Shown: positions 9,001 through 16,800 of the stretch, piece after piece
Layout: each line of letters begins with the position of its first letter
How positions within the stretch are numbered: position 1 is the stretch's first letter
Source: an uncultured Lachnospiraceae bacterium
GTDB taxonomy: Bacteria; Bacillota; Clostridia; Lachnospirales; Lachnospiraceae
Assembly (NCBI GenBank): GCA_902767065.1
Contig: CACXFW010000368.1
Span: forward strand, 1-24,487
Direction: 5' to 3'
Length of the DNA stretch: 24,487 nt
Notes under the pieces: generated by a model
Told to the model about the DNA's origin: nothing
Database searches by the model: none
The model's input: only the letters and a program-made list of their open reading frames with translations
Made by a program: the position numbers and the translations under genes

Positions 9001-9684
9001 AATCAGACGATCATGGCCATCGCCAATACCGTTGACGCGAAGGATGAACGGACAAGCCAGCACTCGCTGCGTGTCGCGGAGTATTCCGTGCAGATCGCCA
9101 GGAAGATGGGCTATTCCAGGAAGGAATGCGAGAACCTGAGAAAGGCTGCCAGTCTGCATGATATCGGCAAGATTGCCATCCCGGACAACATCCTGAACAA
9201 GCCCAGCCGCCTGACGGATGAGGAATATGTGAAGATGAAGTCCCATACCTGGCGCGGAGCGGAGATCCTGAAGGGCTTCACCCTGATCGAGCATATCCGG
9301 GAGGGAGCTCTGTACCATCATGAACGTTATGACGGGCGCGGGTATCCGCAGGGGCTTAAGGGGGAAGAGATTCCCATGTACGGAAGGATTATCGGCGTAG
9401 CAGACGCCTTTGACGCAATGACCGCGAACCGGATCTACCGGAACCAGATGGACATCAGTTATGTCCTGAATGAGCTGAAGAAGGGACGGGGAACTCAGTT
9501 TGATCCCAACGTTGTGGATGTTTTCCTGGAGATCCTGTCGGAAGGAACGATCGATCTGAATGCGCTTTATCCAAACAGGCAGCAGCCAGACTCTGAAACA
9601 CAGGAATCAGATTCCGCGAAGAAAGACACAGACAAAGCGGAGGATAAGAGTGCCGGGAGCTCAAAAGAGGGAGGTGCCGGATGA
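6061..9684 (+). CDS. ECF-S-like membrane domain / beta-propeller / Y_Y_Y / HD-GYP phosphodiesterase
   Basis: This 1207-residue receptor likely hydrolyses c-di-GMP in response to an external or membrane signal. Residues 1-180 are a multi-helix membrane domain resembling ECF-transporter S components (SLPLWLDSFGTVCSALMLGP, VGVTSNLICS). A SESEAESES linker and another hydrophobic segment (about 188-208) precede roughly 229-826, a propeller of Reg_prop repeats with recurrent WIGT, LWICT and NGL motifs. About 833-936 is a Y_Y_Y-type beta domain (GYYLEGFDDEWTFV), 945-966 a transmembrane helix, and about 985-1160 an HD-GYP domain with SLHDIGKIAIPD, HHERYDGRGYP and VADAFDAMT, all apparently intact. The tail is charged. 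GTG at 6061 is preferred because AGAGGTG precedes it by five bases. The next gene overlaps by four bases. The whole architecture is unusual. Confidence 0.88.
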   Translation: MKLQKIYQILLLVLVCILCNCAGRAVTVHISLPLWLDSFGTVCSALMLGPVCGSMVGVTSNLICSALFNTHWVYLLTSISLAVLVGLLSRWKRLDTWGGSFLIGFLSAIAATIISVPLNYLFNDGMTGNVWGDGIIHFLMGWKWPVPVCKVIGEFYLDYGDKVITLVAVYASIRLFRRFITHAKSESEAESESQVPSVFAFLLPLLLCAIVPAGRIRAAEASPDAPDYNDYVQTIFSSDNGLPCGEANDIAETNDGILWIGTYAGLYRYNGREFEWMDRYESVRNVNCLYKDDEGRLWIGTNDNGLAIAINEQIVNVIDSSGGLPSDSVRSIVESSDGYYYIGTTGSMQILALNNGLKKIASLWEINYADDLAADSEGHVAAVTSDGRIFLLQNGQILCSMQLPDDEEQINCCGFDLDGTLLVGMSSGRVRVFDVSDGDFNELSSFGCEGLNSLNDINTLKNGDVFLSAENGIAYLDSDHEYHLLNINAFNNSIDRMLRDYQGNLWFTSSRLGLLRMAPSPFQDLYSTVGIPDHVVNSVAKWQGDYYIGTDTGLNIIDSTLEKEIQNSLTRQLEGVRIRCICADSHGHLWICTYGQGLIEIDPYGNQTLYDSSNGSFGNRARVVTELSDGTIAAAGDTGMSFIRNHEIVQTIGYADGLINSMILTVTELPDGTIIAGTDGDGIALVKNGEVTRMLTRSDGLSSGVILRTVPDVSGDGVFIVTSNGLCYMDSSFAIRPLDHFPYFNNYDVWIRNGETLFVTGSSGIYVVDREDLLSGSGNLSYDLLNSRKGLHSSLTANSWNYYDEESDCLFLCCDSGVFIADISNYSEGTHTYRMNLSTAYLDGESVRVESGAPILIDRSVRKIELFPEVINYTIQDPNVGYYLEGFDDEWTFVPQSTLGGITYTNVPSGDYDFHLAVFGSDESTIYEERIYPITKQNDIYDTPLFLAYMALVALSVVILLLFLWFRHLYAQAQLQIRMGNQTIMAIANTVDAKDERTSQHSLRVAEYSVQIARKMGYSRKECENLRKAASLHDIGKIAIPDNILNKPSRLTDEEYVKMKSHTWRGAEILKGFTLIEHIREGALYHHERYDGRGYPQGLKGEEIPMYGRIIGVADAFDAMTANRIYRNQMDISYVLNELKKGRGTQFDPNVVDVFLEILSEGTIDLNALYPNRQQPDSETQESDSAKKDTDKAEDKSAGSSKEGGAG

Positions 9685-10871
9685 AACGAACCTATATCAC
9701 CACTTTCCTTACCTGCATAGCCGTGCTGTGCCTGTTCTTCGGAATCAGCAGGACACGGAACATCAGCGGCGCCATGAGCGAGATCACTGTCGGTTTCATC
9801 TATGAAAGCGACGAGAGCGCTCCCTATTCCTACAACTTTTCCCGGGCTGCGGTTCTGCTCAAAGAAGAGCTGCGCGATTCCGTCAACATCGAAACCAGGA
9901 GCAATGTCCCGGACGACGCCATCGAAGACACGCTGCAAGAGCTTTCCCTCAAGGGCTGCAGCATCATCTTCACAAACTGTCACAGTGAGAATATTTCCAC
10001 GCTCGCGGCCGAGTACCCCGGCATTCAGATCTGCCAGATCAGTGATATGGTGGTTCCTCCCACAGAGTATCCCGACAACTACCACACCTTCAACAGTGAG
10101 ATCTATCAGGCCCGTTATGTCAGCGGCATCGCCGCCGGTCTGAAGCTTCAGGAACTGATCGATCAGGGGGTGATAACAAAGGAGGAAGCGGTCGTCGGAT
10201 ACGTTGGCGCATATCCGGCTTCTTCCGTCATTTCCGGCTATACGGCTTTTCTGGTCGGAGTAAGATCCATCGTGCCGGAAGCTGTCATGAAAGTGAGCTA
10301 CACACACACATGGAGCAGCTATATGAAGGAAAAGTCCTGTGCGCAGGAGCTGATTGAAGACGGCTGCGTCGTCCTCTCCCACCACTCGGATACCATTGGC
10401 GTGGCAGTTGCCTGCGAAGAGGCGGCAGCCGAAAGGCCGGTCATTTTCATCGGCTGCAACAAGAGCTATCAGGACATCGCGCCCACTGCCACGCTCCTGA
10501 GTATCCGGACCAACTGGGTTCCGTACATGATCGATGCCGTCACGGCTGTCATGAATCACCAGACAATCGAATCCAGGGTAAAGGCAAAAGTGCATGGGAA
10601 AAATGATATGAGTGCCGGCTTTGCGGAAAACGCGCTGGACATCCTGGATCTGAACCGTGCCGCAGACAAGATGCTAAGGGTCATCGATGACTCGATCAAG
10701 AACCTGCTGGATCATCCGGAAATCGCGTATCAGGGGCCCTATACCGGAATGAACCCGGAAGAGCCTTCCGACTGGATCACCCTGGAAAAAGGCTATATCG
10801 AAAACCTGGATTCCTCCGCGCCGTCGTTCCATTATGTACTGGAAGACGTCATTCAGATCGTCCGCAAGTGA
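9681..10871 (+). CDS. BMP/Med-family substrate-binding protein
   Basis: This 396-residue protein resembles the BMP family of ABC-type binding proteins, several of which bind nucleosides. It begins with an N-terminal hydrophobic segment (residues 5-22) without a lipobox or clear signal-peptidase site, so it may stay membrane-anchored. The core from about 35 shows ITVGFIYESDES, CSIIFTNCHSENI, the conserved ARYVSGIAAGLK, VVGYVGAYPASSVISGY and VLSHHSDTIGVAVACEE. The ATG overlaps the HD-GYP stop as ATGA and has GGGAGGTG upstream, so translation is probably coupled. No permease (such as NupPQ) or ATPase (NupO) is nearby. It ends 20 bp from the convergent ABC permease gene. The ligand cannot be predicted; a sensory partnership with the HD-GYP receptor is inferred. 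Confidence 0.85.
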   Translation: MKRTYITTFLTCIAVLCLFFGISRTRNISGAMSEITVGFIYESDESAPYSYNFSRAAVLLKEELRDSVNIETRSNVPDDAIEDTLQELSLKGCSIIFTNCHSENISTLAAEYPGIQICQISDMVVPPTEYPDNYHTFNSEIYQARYVSGIAAGLKLQELIDQGVITKEEAVVGYVGAYPASSVISGYTAFLVGVRSIVPEAVMKVSYTHTWSSYMKEKSCAQELIEDGCVVLSHHSDTIGVAVACEEAAAERPVIFIGCNKSYQDIAPTATLLSIRTNWVPYMIDAVTAVMNHQTIESRVKAKVHGKNDMSAGFAENALDILDLNRAADKMLRVIDDSIKNLLDHPEIAYQGPYTGMNPEEPSDWITLEKGYIENLDSSAPSFHYVLEDVIQIVRK

Positions 10872-10891
10872 AGGCGGCAGGCTGCGGCAGA

Positions 10892-11668
10892 CTACCTTAC
10901 CTCTCTTCTGTCAAAGACCCGGACAGCGAGAAAAAGGAAGACGGCGATCGTCAGAACCGCCACCGGAAGCGCGGGAATCAGTGCGGGAGCAGTCTGATCC
11001 ATCAGCTGGTCAGGCATGTATTGTTCGATTGCGATCTTCGTCTTGAAGGCCAGGGAGACAGCCGTATCGATGCTCAGATACAGCAGCGACATCAGTCCCG
11101 CCCCGAAGACAACGGACAATACCATGCCGAAGATCTTGCTGCCAAGGCCGCAGGTCACAAGAAGCAGGATTGCGCACAGTCCCTGCAGGAGCAGAAAACG
11201 CAGGCCAAGCGATCCCAGCGTTTTCAGGATCTCCTCATCCACGATCAGCCTGACAAACAGCGCGGTTCCGATCAGGTTTCCGATGATCCCCGTTGCGATA
11301 AAGACCAGATTATGAAGGATTACCGCGATATAACGGGAAATCATCGTATATCCTTTTTTCGATACCTGCCCTGCAATATTCTTGATATATCCCTGCTCGA
11401 TATCCGCATAGTAGAAATAGCATACGGAAAACATAATCAGGATCGAATTCATCCCCGGAAACGGTTTCTGGAGAATGGATGAGATTGTAACGCTTTTGGG
11501 CAGAAGTTCGCCAATCTCAATGCTGTCCGGAAGGAATGTCAGAATCAGGGAAAACAGCCTGGCAAGCGGTATCCCCAGGAAGCCGAACAGAAACGCCAGT
11601 ACCAGGCAGACCTTGAAGCTTCGGGCCTTGAACATTCTGTGAATATCCATGCGGATCAGATTACTCAT
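10892..11668 (-). CDS. ABC-2 type exporter permease
   Basis: This 258-residue membrane protein has about six hydrophobic helices and the usual BcrB/ABC-2 layout: a short cytoplasmic N-terminus (MSNLIRMDIHRMFKARSFK), a first helix, a large loop, then helix pairs (LVFIATGIIGNLIGTALFV, FLLLQGLCAILLLV, a final VAVLTIAVFLFLAV) and a basic tail. It forms a transporter with the ATPase encoded just upstream. The ATG at 11668 overlaps that gene by eight bases and has GGGAGGTGG six bases before it. An in-frame GTG at 11677 lies inside this binding site and is rejected. Exporters of this class often move antimicrobial peptides or confer resistance; the substrate here is unknown. No histidine kinase/regulator pair is adjacent. 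Confidence 0.85.
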   Translation of the reverse strand: MSNLIRMDIHRMFKARSFKVCLVLAFLFGFLGIPLARLFSLILTFLPDSIEIGELLPKSVTISSILQKPFPGMNSILIMFSVCYFYYADIEQGYIKNIAGQVSKKGYTMISRYIAVILHNLVFIATGIIGNLIGTALFVRLIVDEEILKTLGSLGLRFLLLQGLCAILLLVTCGLGSKIFGMVLSVVFGAGLMSLLYLSIDTAVSLAFKTKIAIEQYMPDQLMDQTAPALIPALPVAVLTIAVFLFLAVRVFDRREVR

Positions 11669-12578
11669 GGTGTCCACCTCCCGTCATATTCAGATAATAA
11701 TCCTCCAGTGACAAAGTACGAAGGAAGATCTCCTGAAGATCGATTCCCGCGTTCACGATCGCTCTGGCTATCCCGGCAGTCTGGTCCAGGTGTCCTTCAA
11801 CGCGGATGCAGTCCTTCTCCTCCATCAGCTGCGCCTGGATGTTCATCCCTGAAAGGACTTCCAGCGCTCCCTCCGTATTCCCGGTCCGGATCTTGACATA
11901 TTTCCCGCTGCGAAGGTGAAGCTGTTCCGAAGAAAACTCATCCAGAAGCTCCCCTTCATTGATCACGCCGTACCAGTCCGCGACCTTATCCAGTTCTCCC
12001 AGGATATGGCTCGAGATCAGGATGCTGATCCCCCTCTCATCTCTCATCCGCACCAGAATCTCGCGCACCTCGGCGATTCCCTGCGGATCCAGGCCGTTGA
12101 TCGGCTCATCGAGGATCAAAAGCTTCGGCTGCCCCACCATGGCAAGAGCGATTCCAAGCCTCTGGCGCATACCCAGGGAAAAGGAACCGGCACTCTTCCT
12201 CCTGTCCACTCCTTCCAGGCCGACAAACTGAAGCAGCTGCGGCACCTCCATGCGCGGATCAACCCCCAGTGCGATGCACTTGATTCTCAGATTCTCCTGC
12301 GCGGAAAACTTCGGATAGATTCCCGGCGCTTCGATCAGGACGCCAACCTGCGAAAGCAGCCGTCTCCGCTTCGCCCCGGTCGTCCCGAACAGGGCGTAAT
12401 CTCCTTTCGTCGGGGTGGAAAGGCCGCTGATCATCCTCATGATGGTTGTCTTTCCCGCTCCGTTCCGGCCGATCAGACCGTAGATCTGCCCCTCCGGAAT
12501 ATGCATATTCACGCTGTTCACGGCAATCTTGGATCCATATCGCTTCGTGAGGTCTTTCGTTTCCAATATGTAGCCCAT
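11661..12578 (-). CDS. ABC exporter ATP-binding protein, BcrA-like
   Basis: This 305-residue ATPase powers the permease encoded immediately downstream. Walker A GRNGAGKTT is at 37-45, the Q-loop region reads VLIEAPGIYP (Glu as in BcrA/lantibiotic-type ATPases), the signature is FSLGMRQRL, Walker B is LLILDEP followed by NGLDPQG, and the switch His is in ISSHILGEL. A C-terminal extension of about 90 residues is typical of this class. The ATG at 12578 follows GAGGAGGA. The gene starts 202 bp from the divergent secreted-protein gene, and the shared gap must contain both promoters. Role in self-protection against a peptide is plausible but not shown. Confidence 0.93.
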   Translation of the reverse strand: MGYILETKDLTKRYGSKIAVNSVNMHIPEGQIYGLIGRNGAGKTTIMRMISGLSTPTKGDYALFGTTGAKRRRLLSQVGVLIEAPGIYPKFSAQENLRIKCIALGVDPRMEVPQLLQFVGLEGVDRRKSAGSFSLGMRQRLGIALAMVGQPKLLILDEPINGLDPQGIAEVREILVRMRDERGISILISSHILGELDKVADWYGVINEGELLDEFSSEQLHLRSGKYVKIRTGNTEGALEVLSGMNIQAQLMEEKDCIRVEGHLDQTAGIARAIVNAGIDLQEIFLRTLSLEDYYLNMTGGGHHE

Positions 12579-12722
12579 TCATTCCTCCTCAGATGTTTCG
12601 CGGAAAATGATACATTCAAAGTCTACCACAAAATACAGAATTATTTCAGGATTCTTTTTCTTTCTTTCACTGGCTTCTTCCGGTCACTTTCGTATATACT
12701 GGTGCTGACACCAAATGATGAA

Positions 12723-12757
12723 ATGTGAAACGTGATAAAGATCAGTATATTTCACAT
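12723..12757. promoter_or_regulatory. Inverted repeat upstream of secreted-protein gene
   Basis: ATGTGAAA at 12723-12730 and TTTCACAT at 12750-12757 form an exact 8-bp inverted repeat spaced by 19 bases, just before the ribosome binding site of the plus-strand gene at 12781. TATACT at 12695-12700 could be a -10 box but lacks a good -35. The repeat may be an operator or a leader hairpin. Confidence 0.3.
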
Positions 12758-12780
12758 ACAGAACGAAAGGAGCTATCAAA

Positions 12781-13599
12781 ATGAAAAAAAACCTGTTCAT
12801 GATTGGCAGTGTTCTTCTTGCCGCAGGCCTTCTGAGTGTACCGGCGTTTGCAGCAGAGACAGAAACCGAAGATCCGGTGGGTACATCGATTGATACGGAA
12901 TTGACGGATGGAGTGATGACGATCCGCATCAGGTCTGACCGCGATGACGCACCTGATTTTCACTGGGAAGCCTATAAGGGCGACAAGGGAGATTCTTCCT
13001 GCGTAGAGCTGATCACGGAATCCGACACGGAAGAGGGACTGTCTTATGCCGGCAGCTTCCGCGCGACCGACGACGGAGAAGATACCATCCGGCTGGTCTA
13101 CACCAACGGACACTATACCAAAGAATATCTGGACTTTGATGTTACAACAGAGGATGGAAAGATCGTAGAAACCATCGGAGGCGGACAGGCCTTTGAAACC
13201 TTTGCCTCTGACCTTGCTCCGTTCCTTCTGGGCGTCTGGCAGGAGGATGGCGGCAATCGTTTTCTTGATCTGAGCATGACGGATGACGGAGGCTTCTCAG
13301 CTGTCATTTCCGATGGCGGAGGACGGGATGGCAATACGGTCTTCTATACCATGACCGGTTACTATGACACGCTTCAGGATGCGCTGGTGTACTGGAACGG
13401 CACACAGTATACAGCCGCCATCACGGACGGGGCGGATGAGACGGAGCCGGAGGCGGATGTAACACCGGACGGAACCGGCCTGTTCGCGCTCGATGGACAG
13501 TTTGAAGAGGATGAAGATGATCTTGTCCTTACGATCTACTGGAAGGATGACTCCTTTGGCAATACAGATGTCGGCAGCTTCAGGAGAATCGAATCCTGA
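12781..13599 (+). CDS. Secreted protein of unknown function
   Basis: This 272-residue protein starts with a clean Sec signal peptide (KNLFMIGSVLLAAGLLSVPAFA, cut after AFA) and has no membrane anchor or sorting motif, so it should be exported. The mature part is acidic and rich in Asp, Gly, Thr and Tyr, suggestive of beta sheets. Two similar-looking halves can be discerned: residues about 30-125 (VMTIRIRSDRDDAPDFHWEA) and about 140-272 (FLLGVWQEDGGNRFLDLSM, then LVLTIYWKDDSFGNTDVGSF). I do not recognise the family. GAAAGGAG lies nine bases before the ATG. It is divergent from the ABC exporter operon and convergent with the large c-di-GMP gene. Confidence 0.8.
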   Translation: MKKNLFMIGSVLLAAGLLSVPAFAAETETEDPVGTSIDTELTDGVMTIRIRSDRDDAPDFHWEAYKGDKGDSSCVELITESDTEEGLSYAGSFRATDDGEDTIRLVYTNGHYTKEYLDFDVTTEDGKIVETIGGGQAFETFASDLAPFLLGVWQEDGGNRFLDLSMTDDGGFSAVISDGGGRDGNTVFYTMTGYYDTLQDALVYWNGTQYTAAITDGADETEPEADVTPDGTGLFALDGQFEEDEDDLVLTIYWKDDSFGNTDVGSFRRIES

Positions 13600-13726
13600 C
13601 AGCGAAGGATGGTTGTCTGGCCCTGCCAGGGGCACTCTGTAAGATCTTTCACTCTCACCGGGTGAGCCGGAATGAAGACAGGCAGAAGGCACCACTTATT
13701 GCTGTACAGTTTCCAGGGATGGCCGA

Positions 13727-13752
13727 CGCCGGAAGGATGAATCCTTCCGGCG
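13727..13752 (+). terminator. Hairpin downstream of secreted-protein gene
   Basis: CGCCGGAAGGA (13727-13737) and TCCTTCCGGCG (13742-13752) form a perfect 11-bp stem with a TGAA loop, between two convergent genes. On the plus strand it is followed by only TTT, so it is an imperfect terminator, possibly serving both directions. Confidence 0.5.
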
Positions 13753-13794
13753 CCGGCTTTATCTATGCGAAAAAGCAGATTTCCTTATCCGAAC

Positions 13795-13860
13795 GCCTGG
13801 ATCAGGCAGCTGTATCGAGGGCCTGGATCAGGCAGCTGAAACGGGCAGCTGTATCCAGGG
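13795..13860. repeat. Short direct repeats between convergent genes
   Basis: GCCTGGATCAGGCAGCTG occurs at 13795-13812 and exactly again at 13821-13838 (26-bp period). A third partial match, GGGCAGCTGTATCCAGGG, is at 13843-13860. Each copy contains the short palindrome GCCTGGATCAGGC. The repeat ends 11 bp past the stop of the large minus-strand gene. The remainder of the 13600-13870 gap shows only the hairpin at 13727-13752. Confidence 0.6.
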
Positions 13861-13870
13861 CTGTATTCCC

Positions 13871-16800
13871 TCAGGCGTGATTATTTTCCCGGCACAGGCG
13901 CTCGGCCTTCGCAAATACTGACGCTACGCTCTGGGATCTGTCATACTTTGCCATCCCGCAGGAGATCGTCAGCTCCTGGCTGCTGCTGAGCTTGATCAAT
14001 TCCAGAATCAGGCTGTCAATCATCGCATAATCATGCCCCTGCGCGATCACGGCAAACTCATCTCCCGAAACCCGGAAGACAGGGCTGTGCTTGAAGGTAT
14101 TGCAGATCAGTCCGCAGGCGCTTAGAAGCAGCTGGTCTCCTGCCTCATATCCCTTCGTCTGGTTGACACGCTCAAGGTCGCTTACAAGACACAGTACGAT
14201 GGCATACCTGACATTCTGTCCGTCTTCGATCTGCCTCGACAGAAGCTCCGACATATTCTGGTAAGCGGCTTTATTCTTGACGCCGGTAAGCTGATCCCGG
14301 TTCTCGTTGCCGTAGGCGGAGGAAAGCTTCCGTTCATAGTCCATTTCATGCTTCACCTGCGCATCGATATTGTTTACGCCGATGATCAGGACCGGCCTGT
14401 CCTGCTCCTCCACAAGCGCGGCTCTTAAGCTTACATACCGGGGCTCCCCATCCAGAAGCAGCCTGTAATTGAACGCATAGAGACCATTCTTCCGGACCTG
14501 TTCCATGACATTTTCCTTCGTTATCAGGGTCTGGAACTTGACAAGATCCTCCGGATAGATATGCCTGACGCTCTCTTTCAGGGACTGGGCGAAGAAGTCG
14601 TCTCCCTTCGCAGGCACGCCAAGTCCCGCGTAGTCACTGGAAGCCCGGTATTCGACATAGTGGTTCGACTCCGGGTTGATAATATAGATACAGATGAAGC
14701 CCTGGGTCAGCGCACTGATCCGGGAGTAGATGGTCTTCTCTGTCTGTATGCGGGACATCTCTTCCTTCTGGCGCATCTGTTCATCCGCACTTGTAACGCC
14801 CACGATAATATGGGACGGATCTCCCGGAAGCCGCACAGCCTTCATTCCGACGTATGTCGGCTTCCCGTCTCTCATAAGGCGGTAAGTCATCTTGAACTGC
14901 CCCTCGGTATCCAAAGCCTCCTTCACGTTCTGCCTGGTGAAGGCTTTCACGAAGGTCTCCTGATCCTCCTTGTAAAGGAACTTCAGCGCATCCCTCCGGC
15001 TGGCTGCAAAGAAATGATCCCCGTGCCGTTCCATGGAAAGATCTTCCAGCCTTGCATCAGGACTGTACTGGATATACTTCTCTGTTTCCAGGTCGACATA
15101 ATAAAGATCCATATAATCCACGGCAAGGGCTCTGGCGACCTGTCCGTAGTTCACCCCGCTGTTTTCCCCCTCCCGGATCACCGCCAGTACCGCGACCGCG
15201 ACTGCTGAAGAGGCGGTAACCGGATTGACCGCGACACGTCTGACAATCGTATGCGTAATGATATCCTCACTGACCTTCTCATCCAGAACGATACGGTTTC
15301 CTTCCCTGCTGCACTGGATCACTGCCTTCATGAACCCCTGACCCTGAGCGAAACTGACAGACGGATCCGCAGAATCGATCTCATCCGTATGATAAGGTAT
15401 GCCAAGCGTACGCTCCATAAAGTCACGGTACGAACGGTTGCAACGGTTATATCTCAGCTTTGTCCCGTTCACTTCAATGATGCTCATGGGCAGCGTGTTG
15501 AAATACTGCGTCAGAGACTCATCCTTCCCATCGGAAAGAACCCCCATATCGTACAGGTTGATCCGCCCGATCGAGGCATAATACCCTGTTTCTTCCGGAT
15601 TCTCATACTCCAGGCTGGTGCCCTTCTCAAACAGGGAAAGAATCCCTTCGAAGGGAAGCGGTTTTCCATAATAGTATCCCTGAATCCTTGTGCAACCGAT
15701 TTCTCTCAAAAATTCCACCTGTTCCTGATGCTCCACGCCCTCACAGATGGTATCCGTGCCCAGGCCGATCGCCATTTTCATCAGCTCCGTCAGGATAATC
15801 TTACTCTCGTCCCCTTCTTCAAACCGCTCCATGAAACGCATGTCGAATTTGATCAGGTCAAAATGAATCTGCTGAAGCACGTCCAGAGAGGAATAGCCGC
15901 TGCCGAAATCATCCATCCACACCGGGAATCCAAGCTGACGGAACCTGGATACCTGTTCCTTCATGAAATCAAAGTCGCCGCCGATCACGCTTTCCGTAAT
16001 CTCAATGGTGATCATGGAACGGTCAATTCCCGCTTCATCCACCCTTCGACGGATCTCTTCCACAACATCGCAGCTTTCAAAATCCATGCGGGAGAGGTTA
16101 ATGGACTGCGGCACCAGATAGAAGCCCTCTTCCGTCTGCCGCTTCATTTTCTCCAGTACCCGCTCCAGTACATAGAGGTCCAGCTTATAGATCAGCCTTG
16201 ATTCTTCCAGCGCCGGAATAAACTCGCCGGGGGAAAGGAATCCCATAACCGGATCGATCCAGCGGGCCAGCGCTTCCTCGTCACAGATCTTCTCATTGGA
16301 TGTCCTGATAATCGGCTGGTAGTAAACCTTCACCCATCCCTCGGCCAGCGCCTGATCCAGGTTATGGATAATGTAGCGGTACACTTCTCCATTTCTCAGC
16401 ATGGCCTCGTCAAAATAGGTTATGCTGGAGGCAAGCTCTCCCTTTTTCTGGTCACCGGCAAACTTGGCACGGTCGCAGGCAATACTTACGTCCACCTCCT
16501 CGAGCCTGTTCGGATAGACGCCTACCCGGACAGGCAGCCGCTGTCCGTCCTTGGCAGTCTCGCACGCATCAAGCACAGCCCTAAGCTCTTTCTCCACCTG
16601 GCTCTCGTCCGTCACGGCAGCAAAATGGTCCCCGTTAAAGCGGCAGATCCTGTGGGCGCCAAACTGCCGGCGCAGAATCTCCGCAAAGTGAATAATCAGG
16701 CTGTCCCCCTTATCAAAACCATACTGCCGGTTATAGTGCCTGAGCCCTACAATGTCAAAATACAGCATGACAGGCTGCTGGCCCTGCGCAAGCATACTGC

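Noticed and set aside
9567..10595. Long open frame antisense to the HD-GYP end and BMP-type gene
   Set aside because: It is a codon-composition shadow of well-supported plus-strand genes and resembles no family; similar antisense frames over the alpha-galactosidase, propeller and EAL genes were rejected for the same reason.
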